From Phaeobacter sp. (GTDB lineage: Bacteria > Pseudomonadota > Alphaproteobacteria > Rhodobacterales > Rhodobacteraceae), in assembly GCF_022825805.1 (NCBI RefSeq), contig NZ_JAJDWC010000081.1:1-64000 (forward strand): 64,000 nt of DNA, given 5' to 3'. A program made the position numbers and the translations under genes. Below the pieces are notes generated by a model. That model saw nothing but the letters and a program-made list of their open reading frames with translations, searched no databases and was not told the DNA's origin. This document shows positions 8,518 to 17,590 of the stretch, piece by piece. Each line of letters starts with the position of its first letter. Within the stretch, counting starts at the first letter, position 1.

Positions 8518-9602
8518 TCTGCAGCCTCCTGAACGCGATCGGCGCCCGCTTCGCGTCGTAGCTTTCGCACCAGTTCAAGTTCGGACTGGAAGTCGACGTA
8601 ATGGGGCAGCTTGATATGCTCGAGGAAGCCCGTCGCCTGGATATTGTCAGCGTGATAAAGCACAAACTCGGCATCCTGTGCCGGAGCACCCACATTGTCC
8701 TCACCCAGTTCTTCCCAACGCAAGGCGCGGTCCACCAGCGCCATGGAGATCGATTTGCGCTCAGACTGGCCAAAGACCAGCCCGTAACCGCGGGTGAACT
8801 GCGGCGGCTCTGTCTTGGAGCCTGTGAACTGGTTCACCGTCTCACACTCTGTCAGGGTGATTTCACCAATCTCAACGGCGAAACCCACTTCGGGTATGTC
8901 CATCTCAACCGTAACAGCGCCAATGCGCAGCTCACCGACAAAGGCGTGGTTGCGGCCATAGCCGCGCTGTGTCGAATAGGCCAAACCAAGCGTAAATCCC
9001 TCGTCCGCACGGGCCAACGCCTGCAGACGGAGCGCGCGGTCAGCTGGCATTTCCAGAGGCTCGCGCGTCAGATCGGGAGGCATTGTGTCCTCATGCGGGG
9101 CCTCTTCGATCAGGCCCTCCTGGTTCAGAAATTCCGTAACATGGGGCACCTCGCCAGGACTGGCCGCGCGGCTGGGTGCCTCGGGCACATCTCCATCCGC
9201 AGCCAGTTTGAAATCAAGCAAACGATGCGTGTAGTCAAAGGTTGGCCCCAGCACTTGCCCACCAGGGAGATCCTTAAACGTGGCCGAGATGCGCCGGTCG
9301 CACGCCATGGCACCGGTATCCACAGGCTTCGAGGCACCAAATCGCGGCAACGTGGTGCGATACGCGCGGATCAGAAAGATGGCTTCAATCAGATCTCCAC
9401 GCGATTGCTTGATCGCCAACGCCGCCAGATCAGGATCATAAAGCGACCCTTCGGTCATTACGCGATCCACCGCCAGCTTCAGCTGTTCGCGGATTTGGAA
9501 AATGGACAGCTCGGCAACGCTTGGATCACCCCTGCGCTCTTCAGCCAACCAGGCATGAGCGCTTTCAATGGCGCGCTCGCCCCCTTTCACAGCCACATAC
9601 AT
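8514..9602 (-). CDS. phnI: C-P lyase core subunit PhnI
   Basis: MYVAVKGGERAIESAHAWLAEERRGDPSVAELSIFQIREQLKLAVDRVMTEGSLYDPDLAALAIKQSRGDLIEAIFLIRAYRTTLPR is characteristic. Confidence 0.95.
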   Translation of the reverse strand: MYVAVKGGERAIESAHAWLAEERRGDPSVAELSIFQIREQLKLAVDRVMTEGSLYDPDLAALAIKQSRGDLIEAIFLIRAYRTTLPRFGASKPVDTGAMACDRRISATFKDLPGGQVLGPTFDYTHRLLDFKLAADGDVPEAPSRAASPGEVPHVTEFLNQEGLIEEAPHEDTMPPDLTREPLEMPADRALRLQALARADEGFTLGLAYSTQRGYGRNHAFVGELRIGAVTVEMDIPEVGFAVEIGEITLTECETVNQFTGSKTEPPQFTRGYGLVFGQSERKSISMALVDRALRWEELGEDNVGAPAQDAEFVLYHADNIQATGFLEHIKLPHYVDFQSELELVRKLRREAGADRVQEAAE

Positions 9603-10168
9603 CAGGACACCTTTGTGCTGCGCGGCAAAGCGGCCAGGTGGCCACCGCAGGTGAAAATGAAATCCAGCCCGAGCGGAAAGAGAGCGCTGTTGTCCTGAAA
9701 AGACTGCACATCCGGCAAGGACAAAGCGGCTTCAGACTGAATGCCAGGACCGGTCAAACGCGCGCCTGATGCACTCAGCTCGGTGCATTCAACCAACAAG
9801 GTTGCCGACCGATCCGGATATTCCGACGTTCCGATTGCATAAGCCGAAAGCGGCATCAGCGACGACCAACCACCAACCGCAAAGGTGGCATGGGACGGGC
9901 CCGTCAGCGGCGCGCCAGTGTGAAAGGCCAGCCAGGCGCGAACATCATCCGTATCGGTGTCACCAGCAAGGTAGACAGGGGTGTCGGTATCACACAGTGT
10001 CAACAACACACTGCCCGCGGCAATCGACAACGGCGCAGGTGGCTGGGCGCCAGAAATCCTGCTGATCCGACCAGGACGGGCCATCGCATCCATCACCGCG
10101 CGAAAAGCGTGGGCAGATTGTACGGGCGGCCTATCAAACCCGCCTGAAAGCGTCTGAGCCTGCATCAA
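9602..10168 (-). CDS. phnH: C-P lyase core subunit PhnH
   Basis: GGFDRPPVQSAHAFRAVMDAMARPGRI...LTLCDTDTPVYL...GLDFIFTCGGHLAALPRSTKV. Confidence 0.94.
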   Translation of the reverse strand: MMQAQTLSGGFDRPPVQSAHAFRAVMDAMARPGRISRISGAQPPAPLSIAAGSVLLTLCDTDTPVYLAGDTDTDDVRAWLAFHTGAPLTGPSHATFAVGGWSSLMPLSAYAIGTSEYPDRSATLLVECTELSASGARLTGPGIQSEAALSLPDVQSFQDNSALFPLGLDFIFTCGGHLAALPRSTKVS

Positions 10169-10620
10169 TCCTCTCCTCGGGCCATCGTGAAAAACTCAAC
10201 CTTTGTCGCCGCCGCTTTTTCAGCGCGCGCCAGTTTGACAGCACTCTGTTCAGCCTGGAGCGGCTCAAGCACAGCGGACCAAATGGCATCCGCAGCGTCG
10301 CTCTGCATAAGCGCATCGACCAGAGCTGCGGCCTCGGCATCTGACTTGCGGCGACCCTGGATGTAGGCGTGCCCCACTTCACCACTGGCGAGTGTCAGAG
10401 CACAGCGCGTCACAGTCATCTCGCCGATATTGAAGGGCGTGCCAGTACCGCCCGCGCGACCCCGAACCATGGTGCTGCCAATTTCAGGGGCCCGAAGCCA
10501 CGTGAAATCCGGCCTTGCAATTGCAGCATCAAGCAGGCTGGAGATGCGACCTTCAGGCGCCTTGGCCAACAGGCTCATCCAGGCCTTCCGCTCGTGTTTT
10601 TCGTCAAAAGTGTCTTTCAT
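10165..10620 (-). CDS. phnG: C-P lyase core subunit PhnG
   Basis: RKAWMSLLAKAPEGRISSLLDAAIARPDFTWLRAPEIGSTMVRGRAGGTGTPFNIGEMTVTRCAL. Confidence 0.93.
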   Translation of the reverse strand: MKDTFDEKHERKAWMSLLAKAPEGRISSLLDAAIARPDFTWLRAPEIGSTMVRGRAGGTGTPFNIGEMTVTRCALTLASGEVGHAYIQGRRKSDAEAAALVDALMQSDAADAIWSAVLEPLQAEQSAVKLARAEKAAATKVEFFTMARGED

Positions 10621-10694
10621 CCCGACAACTTTTCCATATACTATACAACTATACATATCTTAGCAGAATTCCCCTGTAGCGACAGAAGAGATTT

Positions 10695-10712
10695 GTGAAA
10701 CTTGCGTGACAC
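10695..10712 (-). promoter_or_regulatory. Candidate PHO box upstream of phnG
   Basis: Minus strand GTGTCACGCAAGTTTCAC: TGTCAC and TTTCAC half-sites in 11-bp direct-repeat phase (11/18 to CTGTCATAAATCTGTCAC by eye); about 75 bp from phnG. Confidence 0.4.
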
Positions 10713-11421
10713 CTTAGGCAAAACCCCCATTTGGCAAGCCATCGCAAATGCGCTGCGGGACGACCTCGCGGATGGTCGATATGTCCCCGGCGACAAGCTT
10801 CCGACCGAGGCTGAAATGGCTGAAAGGTTCGGGGTTAACCGGCACACGGTGCGCCACGGCATCGCGGCATTGGTCGAAGAAGGCTTGATCCGAACCCGCC
10901 GCGGATCTGGCGCGTTTGTCGCTGCAACGCCAACGGATTATGCCATTGGCAAACGGGTGCGATTCCATGAAAATCTAATCGCTGCCGGGCGCCGCCCAGC
11001 AAAGAAAGTCCTGCAAATCGACAGCCGCATTGCCACAACTGGCGAAGCGCAGGCCCTGCGGATTGCACAAGGCGCGCCTGTCTGTGCCTATCACGGTCTG
11101 TCCCTGGCGGATGGCCAGCCGGTGGCCGTTGTCGAAAGCGTATTTCCCGCAGAACACCTGCATGGAATTGACGATGCTTTGCGTTTGCACACGAGCATTA
11201 CCGAAGCTCTGAAAACGGTTGGGATTTCTGATTACACCCGTGCGTCGACCCGGCTCACGGCGGTGCGCGCCTCTGCGACGCAAGCCCTGCATCTGCATGT
11301 GGCTGAGGGTGACCCGTTGCTGAAGTCCACAAGCGTGAATGTCGATGAAACGGGCCTGCCAATCGAATACGGCCGCACATGGTTTGCTGGAGATCGCGTT
11401 ACGCTAACGCTGGAAACCTAG
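10702..11421 (+). CDS. phnF: GntR-family (HutC/PhnF subfamily) phosphonate regulator; TTG start
   Basis: PIWQAIANALRDDLADGRYVPGDKLPTEAEMAERFGVNRHTVRHGIAALVEEGLIRTRRGSGAFVA; divergent from phnG. Confidence 0.9.
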   Translation: MRDTLGKTPIWQAIANALRDDLADGRYVPGDKLPTEAEMAERFGVNRHTVRHGIAALVEEGLIRTRRGSGAFVAATPTDYAIGKRVRFHENLIAAGRRPAKKVLQIDSRIATTGEAQALRIAQGAPVCAYHGLSLADGQPVAVVESVFPAEHLHGIDDALRLHTSITEALKTVGISDYTRASTRLTAVRASATQALHLHVAEGDPLLKSTSVNVDETGLPIEYGRTWFAGDRVTLTLET

Positions 11422-11452
11422 TGCAACATTCGCCACGTGACGCATTGTAACA

Positions 11453-12124
11453 TCATGCAATCTCGCCCGTGGCCTTAGCGTCGGTGGTGGCCTCGTCGGA
11501 ACTTCGAGTGCCTTCATATTTTTCCAAAAAAGCCTCTGCATTGAGGGCCCTGAAATCCTGAAGTGCGGTATGAAGGGCCTCATGCGGCCAATCCCACCAG
11601 GACAAGGCGATCAGCCGTTCTGCAATCTCGACCGGTTGGCGCTGGCGCAAGGGTTTGGCCGGTGTACCCGCCACGATGGTGTAGGGATCAACGTCCTTTG
11701 TCACGACTGCGCCCGCGGCAACAACCGCCCCGTGCCCCAGGGTGACCTCTGGCTTGATCATCGCACCCGCGCCAATCCAGGTGTCATGACCAATGCGCGC
11801 CGTCCGGGAGCGGCGGTGCTCAAAAAACGCTTCATCTCGTTCCGCATCGTCCCAGTAGTCATCCGATCTGTAGAGAAAATGATGGCAAGACGCGGTGTGC
11901 AGTGGATGGTCCGTCGCACCAATCCGGGAGAACGCTGCGATATTGGCGAACTTACCGATCTGGGCATTCGCGATGTCGGCATAACGGTCGCAATAGGAAT
12001 AGTCCCCAAACCGAGAATTGTTCACCCGGCTGCCCTTGCCAATCTCGACATATGCCCCAAAGGTGCTGTCCGTGATGTCGCAGTCCGGGTGAATGAAGGG
12101 CTCTGTTGCGCTAAGCCGTGGCAT
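11453..12124 (-). CDS. Hexapeptide-repeat acetyltransferase associated with phosphonate operons
   Basis: Left-handed beta-helix repeats, [51 protein letters not shown] overlaps the phnE stop. Confidence 0.85.
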   Translation of the reverse strand: MPRLSATEPFIHPDCDITDSTFGAYVEIGKGSRVNNSRFGDYSYCDRYADIANAQIGKFANIAAFSRIGATDHPLHTASCHHFLYRSDDYWDDAERDEAFFEHRRSRTARIGHDTWIGAGAMIKPEVTLGHGAVVAAGAVVTKDVDPYTIVAGTPAKPLRQRQPVEIAERLIALSWWDWPHEALHTALQDFRALNAEAFLEKYEGTRSSDEATTDAKATGEIA

Positions 12125-13437
12125 CAGTCTTTGCGCCCTATCAATTTGCTCCGCAACCAACCCGAGAGCCAATCCATAAACATCACCATGACGACGATCA
12201 GGCTGATGTAATAGGCGACTTCCTCCCAGTCCTTTTGGGTCTGGATCGCCTGGGTCAGCATCAGGCCGATACCGCCCCCGGTGATCGCACCAATGATTGT
12301 GGCCGAGCGCGTGTTGGATTCCAGGAAATAGAGGATCTGCGCCAACAGAACGGGCACGACCTGTGGGATCACACCAAAACGGTAGCGTTGCAGGGGTTTG
12401 GCACCCGTGGACGACACACCTTCGATCTGTTTCTGGTCGACGTTTTCCAACGCTTCGGAGAAGATCTTTCCAAAGGTGCCCGTATCAGTGATCAGGATGG
12501 CCAATGCGCCGGTCAGCGGCCCCGGTCCAAAGGCACGTGCCAGAACCACCGTCCAGATCAACGCATCAACCCCGCGCACAAAGTCAAAAATCCGCCGCGT
12601 GCCCGCGCGCACCAGCATCACGGGCGAAAAGCGTTTGGCCGCCAGAAAGGCCAGTGGCAACGCCAGGATCGCCGCGCCCATCGTTCCAAGGAACGCCATC
12701 AAAATGGTTTCACCGATGGCCCAGGCCACATCCTTGTGCCGCCACATTTTGTTGTTCCACCAGTCGGATACCGCACCACCAATATTGCTGCGATCCGGGT
12801 CAAGACGCGGGCCAAGCAAGATCTTGCCAAGGCTCTGCCCATGGTAAGGGCTGTCGAGTGTGAACCAAAACAGCTCCCAGCCAGGGAAATAGTTGAACAC
12901 CTCAGAGCGCGCACCGGTCAGGGTGACCCGACCCTCTGGCGTTGTAATCGCGATCCGCCGGTTGGAGGCGGAAATCCAATCAGGCAAATCTGCGGGCAAG
13001 TTGCTTGTCAGCGTGCGCCCCACCGCCTGAACCTCGATCAATGGGAAACCAGGCACCTCAACCTCTGTCCGGTTATCGGGCAGATACCGGACAATATGAT
13101 CACCGCCCAAATCGATGGTGACCACACTATCGCCACTGACCCAATCAGGGCGCTGGCCGTCCGGGTAGAGCCCTTTGCGCTCCCCCTCGACGGCATAGCT
13201 GATCTCGCCCGAACGGTTGTCACGCGTAACGTGAACTTTGTGCGACCAGCTGTCAGATGCCAGCGTCACTGCGTTGTCGAGATTGGCGCGCCCCGCAAGA
13301 CCAGGGACATCGAATGCAAAAAAGATATAAACGAGATAAGCGAAAATAAGTGCCGGAATGCTAAAGCCGATCAGACGCTTGCGCTGAAACAGTTTGTCGG
13401 CGTCCTGTTTGGTCAGGTTCAGATCGATTGCAGTCAT
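12124..13437 (-). CDS. phnE: Phosphonate ABC transporter permease PhnE (long form)
   Basis: TM segments and permease motif [54 protein letters not shown]. Confidence 0.9.
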   Translation of the reverse strand: MTAIDLNLTKQDADKLFQRKRLIGFSIPALIFAYLVYIFFAFDVPGLAGRANLDNAVTLASDSWSHKVHVTRDNRSGEISYAVEGERKGLYPDGQRPDWVSGDSVVTIDLGGDHIVRYLPDNRTEVEVPGFPLIEVQAVGRTLTSNLPADLPDWISASNRRIAITTPEGRVTLTGARSEVFNYFPGWELFWFTLDSPYHGQSLGKILLGPRLDPDRSNIGGAVSDWWNNKMWRHKDVAWAIGETILMAFLGTMGAAILALPLAFLAAKRFSPVMLVRAGTRRIFDFVRGVDALIWTVVLARAFGPGPLTGALAILITDTGTFGKIFSEALENVDQKQIEGVSSTGAKPLQRYRFGVIPQVVPVLLAQILYFLESNTRSATIIGAITGGGIGLMLTQAIQTQKDWEEVAYYISLIVVMVMFMDWLSGWLRSKLIGRKD

Positions 13438-14309
13438 TGGCCCTGCCCCTCTGTAAGGCGGTTGCGGTAGCGGCTGGAAACCTGATCAAAGAAGACGATT
13501 GTGCCGAAAAGCAGAATGAAGATCGCTGCGGCCTCATCGAACCGGCCAGGCCCCCAGGCCATGGCGTTGCGCAGCTCGTATCCGATGCCACCGGCGCCAA
13601 CAAAACCCAGGATGGCTGATGCGCGGATATTGATCTCAAACCGCAGCAGCGAATAGCTGATATAGTTCGGAGCGACCTGCGGCAACACGCCCAACAGCAT
13701 GCGCTGTGACCAGGTCGCCCCGGTTGAAGCAAGCCCCTCAACCGGTTTTAAATCAGCGTTTTCGGCCACCTCCGAGAACATTTTGCCAAGGGCACCGGCC
13801 GTGTGAATGGCAATGGCGATCATGGCGGGCACTGGCCCACCTCCAAGGACAAAGATAAGCACCAACGCAATAACGATTTCAGGCACCGCGCGCATGATGT
13901 CAGAGATCCGACGAAAGAGCGGGATCAGACGGGGCCATCTGGCCAACCCGCGCGTTCCCAGCAAGGACAAGAAAATGCCACCCGCAACACCAATCAAAGT
14001 CGAGACAGCGGCAATATTGATGGTCTCAACAAGAGCCGGGACATACTTGGCGATCAGACCTGGCAGGTCGGCGCGTTTCTCCCAGGCTTCGGACAGAACA
14101 TCGGCCGGGTAGTCGCCAATCTGGTGCAACCCCTCCCAGAAACCGCCCGCGTTGCGGTCATCTGCGATGTTGAAGCCCGACACCATCAGGATGACGAAAA
14201 TGAGCAGCGTCAGCCCGCCATAAAACCTGCGGCGTTGAACCTGCGCCAGATAGCTCGATTGGATGCCGGCCACGCTTTGCGGCGCGCCGCTTGCGGATAT
14301 TTCTGCCAT
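13434..14309 (-). CDS. phnE: Phosphonate ABC transporter permease PhnE (second copy)
   Basis: VEGLASTGATWSQRMLLGVLPQVAPNYISYSLLRFEINIRASAILGFVGAGGIGYEL; 4-bp overlap with the next phnE. Confidence 0.92.
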   Translation of the reverse strand: MAEISASGAPQSVAGIQSSYLAQVQRRRFYGGLTLLIFVILMVSGFNIADDRNAGGFWEGLHQIGDYPADVLSEAWEKRADLPGLIAKYVPALVETINIAAVSTLIGVAGGIFLSLLGTRGLARWPRLIPLFRRISDIMRAVPEIVIALVLIFVLGGGPVPAMIAIAIHTAGALGKMFSEVAENADLKPVEGLASTGATWSQRMLLGVLPQVAPNYISYSLLRFEINIRASAILGFVGAGGIGYELRNAMAWGPGRFDEAAAIFILLFGTIVFFDQVSSRYRNRLTEGQGQ

Positions 14310-14332
14310 GCTGCCCTCTTGTCAGAAAAGGA

Positions 14333-14400
14333 TGCCCCAATCGGGGCACCCTGGATGTTGCAGGTGTGGCTGCGTGAATATCTATGAAAGCCGCGCAGCC
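14333..14400 (-). other. Two intergenic hairpins between phnD and phnE
   Basis: TGCCCC-AATC-GGGGCA (14333-14348) and GGCTGCG...CGCAGCC (14368-14374 / 14394-14400). Confidence 0.5.
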
Positions 14401-14421
14401 AGCTGGACGATCGCCCAGCGA

Positions 14422-15333
14422 TTACCCGCCAATTTTCGCTTTGCGTGCTTCGACGATCGAGATGTAGGTGTCGTGGGTCACAGGTTCCGCACCCAGGTTG
14501 TCGCCTGCAAAAACGCCGTAGGAACAGTCGGCATCTTTCTCATAGAGAGTGTCCATGAGAGCAGTCATCTTAACTTTGACGTCATGAGGCAGAGCGGAAC
14601 GCAGGACAACAGGGCCTTCTGGGATAACATCCGATTTCCAGATCTGAACCAGGTCGTTCATGTCTACAAGGCCCGCATCCACGGCGCGGCGAAGAGCCCC
14701 GGAGTTGTAGCCATCTTCCCAGTTGCCCTGACCATCGGCCCAGGTCACACCACCGTCAATGTCACCGTTGCTCACCGCAACGATGGTCTGCTCGTGGCCG
14801 CCGGTGAATTTGACCTCACCGAAGTATTCACCCGATTCCATTGTGATCCCGTCTTTGTACTGTGGGATCTCGATGGACGGGATCAGGTAACCGGAGGTGG
14901 AGTTCGGATCACCAAAGCCAAAGACCTTGCCTTCCATATCGTCAAGCGAGGTGACACCGCTGTCTTTGCGCGCAAAACCAATCGAATGATAGCCGATGGA
15001 ACCGTCCAGGTTCACCTTGACCAGAACGGGTTCAACCGCTTCGGGATCCTGCAGGTAGGTCGCAGCATAAGACGATGCACCTAACCACGCCATGTCAATG
15101 GTGCCGCCCAGCAGACCCTGGATCACGCCATTGTAGTCAGCCGGGGCGAAAACCTTTGTCTCAACGCCCAGTGCTTCTGTCGTGTAGTCAACCAGACACT
15201 GGTAGTTGTTGATGCGATCCTGAGCGTTTTCGCCGCCCAATACGCCGATGCGGAATTCGGTGATGTTTTCAGCGAACGCAGCGCCGCTGAGTGCTGTGGT
15301 GGCGACAAACGCCGATACGAGGGTCTTTTTCAT
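14422..15333 (-). CDS. phnD: Phosphonate ABC transporter substrate-binding protein PhnD
   Basis: Signal peptide; FRIGVLGGENAQDRINNYQCLVDYTTEALGVETKVFAPADYNGVIQGLLGGTIDMAWLGASSYA. Confidence 0.95.
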   Translation of the reverse strand: MKKTLVSAFVATTALSGAAFAENITEFRIGVLGGENAQDRINNYQCLVDYTTEALGVETKVFAPADYNGVIQGLLGGTIDMAWLGASSYAATYLQDPEAVEPVLVKVNLDGSIGYHSIGFARKDSGVTSLDDMEGKVFGFGDPNSTSGYLIPSIEIPQYKDGITMESGEYFGEVKFTGGHEQTIVAVSNGDIDGGVTWADGQGNWEDGYNSGALRRAVDAGLVDMNDLVQIWKSDVIPEGPVVLRSALPHDVKVKMTALMDTLYEKDADCSYGVFAGDNLGAEPVTHDTYISIVEARKAKIGG

Positions 15334-15392
15334 CAGTCTCTCCAGTTTGGTTTGATGAAGGTGGCCCGCGAAAGGCGCGGGTGATGACTGGC

Positions 15393-16202
15393 TCAGGCGT
15401 AAGCTTTCTGCTGTGCAGACCTGTCCAGTGTTTCGATTTCGGTAGATGTTGCGGCCTCGGAAAAATCCGCCCCTGCCCCATAGATGTCGCGCGCAACACC
15501 AGAGGTCAGCTGTGCCGGCGTGCCATCAAAGACAATGCGACCATCGCGCATGCCGATCACGCGATCACAATAACGCCGGGCCGTGTCCAATGTGTGGAGA
15601 TTGGCAATGACCATGCGGCCATCTTGCTCGTGGATATCGCGCAAGCTTTGCATCACCACTTGGGCATTCATGGGATCCAGCGAGGCGATCGGCTCGTCAG
15701 CCAGAATGATCTTGGGATCTTGCATCAGCGCCCGCGCGATGGCGACCCGCTGTTGTTGACCTCCAGACAATGCCTCGGCGCGCTTGGATGCTTGCTCTGC
15801 GATGCCCAGACGGTCCAGAATTTCAATCGCTTTATGGATATCAGCTTGCGGATAGAGATTGAACATCGTCGCAAATGTGGACCGCTTGTTCAAAGTGCCG
15901 TGCAGCACGTTTGATACCACATCCATACGCGGAACCAGGTTGAACTGCTGAAAAATCATCGCACAGCGCGACTGCCAGTCCCGCTTAGCCGCTCCACGCA
16001 AAGCGGTGATTTCTTCACCCTCAAAGGTGATCGTTCCGCTGCTCGCATCGCTGAGACGATTGACCATTCTAAGCAGGGTGGATTTCCCCGCACCAGAGCG
16101 TCCAATGATCCCTATCATCGTTGGTCGGTCGACAGAAACCTGCGCTGCATCAACAGCTGTATTTTGTCCAAACCGCTTTGTCAGCGCATCGATTTTCAGC
16201 AT
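15393..16202 (-). CDS. phnC: Phosphonate ABC transporter ATP-binding protein PhnC
   Basis: [50 protein letters not shown]. Confidence 0.95.
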   Translation of the reverse strand: MLKIDALTKRFGQNTAVDAAQVSVDRPTMIGIIGRSGAGKSTLLRMVNRLSDASSGTITFEGEEITALRGAAKRDWQSRCAMIFQQFNLVPRMDVVSNVLHGTLNKRSTFATMFNLYPQADIHKAIEILDRLGIAEQASKRAEALSGGQQQRVAIARALMQDPKIILADEPIASLDPMNAQVVMQSLRDIHEQDGRMVIANLHTLDTARRYCDRVIGMRDGRIVFDGTPAQLTSGVARDIYGAGADFSEAATSTEIETLDRSAQQKAYA

Positions 16203-16284
16203 ATCGCCCCCAATGTTTGGGGCGGTAATATTGGCGCTACGCTACAGCTGCGTGGCAGTTTTGATTCAGTTTATTGGCAATTGA

Positions 16285-16302
16285 GCAAAAGATTTGTGAC
16301 AG
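16285..16302 (-). promoter_or_regulatory. Candidate PHO box upstream of phnC
   Basis: Minus strand CTGTCACAAATCTTTTGC, 14/18 to CTGTCATAAATCTGTCAC by eye; about 83 bp upstream of the phnC start. Confidence 0.45.
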
Positions 16303-16418
16303 GCGAAGGTCTCGTCTCACACGCAACCAACCCGCGTAGGATGTGCTCAACTGGGTTTTATCCACAGGGCGTCATGATTTTGTTACAAAACGCGGCCCGA
16401 TCCTGTTAGCATACTGCC

Positions 16419-16712
16419 ATGCGTACAAGTTCCCTATTTGTATTGGCGATCTCTGTCGCCCTGCCAACAGTCGCCCATGCGAAAATGACAGACGTCAGCT
16501 GCGACGACAGCGCGCGAATGACCAATATGCTCCAGGACGTTTTGGGCGCAGAACGTCAGGGCATCGGCCTGCGCGATCCGGAAACCATGCTGGAGGTTTG
16601 GGTCACTCGCCGGAGCGGTGATTGGATGATTGTCCAGAACTACGCAAACGGCACATCTTGCATCGTTGCCATGGGCGAACACTGGGAAGGCGCCCCGATG
16701 GAACCAGCCTAA
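16419..16712 (+). CDS. Small secreted hypothetical protein (97 aa)
   Basis: Signal peptide MRTSSLFVLAISVALPTVAHAK, then compact globular sequence. Confidence 0.65.
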   Translation: MRTSSLFVLAISVALPTVAHAKMTDVSCDDSARMTNMLQDVLGAERQGIGLRDPETMLEVWVTRRSGDWMIVQNYANGTSCIVAMGEHWEGAPMEPA

Positions 16713-16720
16713 GCGGCCCC

Positions 16721-16762
16721 AGCCCCGAGCCCATAGCCCCGAGCTCACGGCCCCGAGCCCGC
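16721..16762. repeat. 3 x 14-bp GC-rich tandem repeat
   Basis: AGCCCCGAGCCCAT / AGCCCCGAGCTCAC / GGCCCCGAGCCCGC. Confidence 0.75.
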
Positions 16763-16870
16763 GAACGTGAACCTTCCAACGTGACGCTGCCAAAGTGAGC
16801 CCGGACACCTAACCGATCCCAAATCGCCTACCTGCTTGCCGCCGCCGCAATCCAACATAGGTTCGGGGCT

Positions 16871-17554
16871 ATGACGAGGTTGATGATTATTCTTCTGTGC
16901 CTGCTCACCGCCTGTGGACGCGGTGTGCCGGATGATGCGCGTATCATAGTTGCCGGGGATTCCGTGATGGCGTGGAACCGCGGTGCGAACCAATCTGTCG
17001 CCGCCCGGCTGAGCGCGCGACTGCAGCAGCCCGTTGGGGACGTGTCGCTGTCGTTTGCCCGTATCACCGATGGACCCAGCCTTTTGAACCGCGGCCCTTT
17101 GAACATTACCCGTCAGGCCGAGCCGCTGCGGGCCGAATGGGTGATCCTGAACGGTGGTGCCAATGATCTGCGGGCCAATTGTGGCTGCCAGAGCTGTAAC
17201 GCCACTCTGGATCAGTTGATCACGCGTGATGCAAGCGATGGCGCCATTCCCACCATGGTTAGGAAGCTCCGCCAAACAGGGGCCCGCGTCATCTGGGTCG
17301 AATATTACACGGCACCGCGGTTCGCCAACAGCGGCTGTCTGCGCCCCTACCGACAGTTTGAACAGCGCCTAGCGCGCATGGCTGCGCAAGATGCCGGGGT
17401 AACGCTGATTGATCTGGATGCAACATTTTCACCGCAGAACACCGCGCTCTTTGCCGCCGACAGACTGCACCCTTCTGCACTTGGTTCCGATCTCATCGCC
17501 GCAGCAATTGCGGCCGTTCTGCAACCTCAGCTGCGCGCGTCTACGACGCGCTAA
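16871..17554 (+). CDS. SGNH/GDSL-type hydrolase lipoprotein
   Basis: Lipobox-like MIILLCLLTACG, IIVAGDSVMAWNRG (GDS), LNGGANDL, DRLHPSALG. Confidence 0.82.
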   Translation: MTRLMIILLCLLTACGRGVPDDARIIVAGDSVMAWNRGANQSVAARLSARLQQPVGDVSLSFARITDGPSLLNRGPLNITRQAEPLRAEWVILNGGANDLRANCGCQSCNATLDQLITRDASDGAIPTMVRKLRQTGARVIWVEYYTAPRFANSGCLRPYRQFEQRLARMAAQDAGVTLIDLDATFSPQNTALFAADRLHPSALGSDLIAAAIAAVLQPQLRASTTR

Positions 17555-17590
17555 ATAGCCGAGCGCTCCTCGCAAGGGGCACTTGGCCGA

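Noticed and set aside
12118-13470. 450-aa plus-strand ORF
   Set aside because: Shadow ORF antisense to phnE; Arg/Gln/His/Pro-rich composition typical of antisense GC-rich frames.
16358-16366. Perfect DnaA box as a possible second origin
   Set aside because: Single isolated TTATCCACA with no cluster, iterons or initiator gene nearby; expected by chance at this window size.
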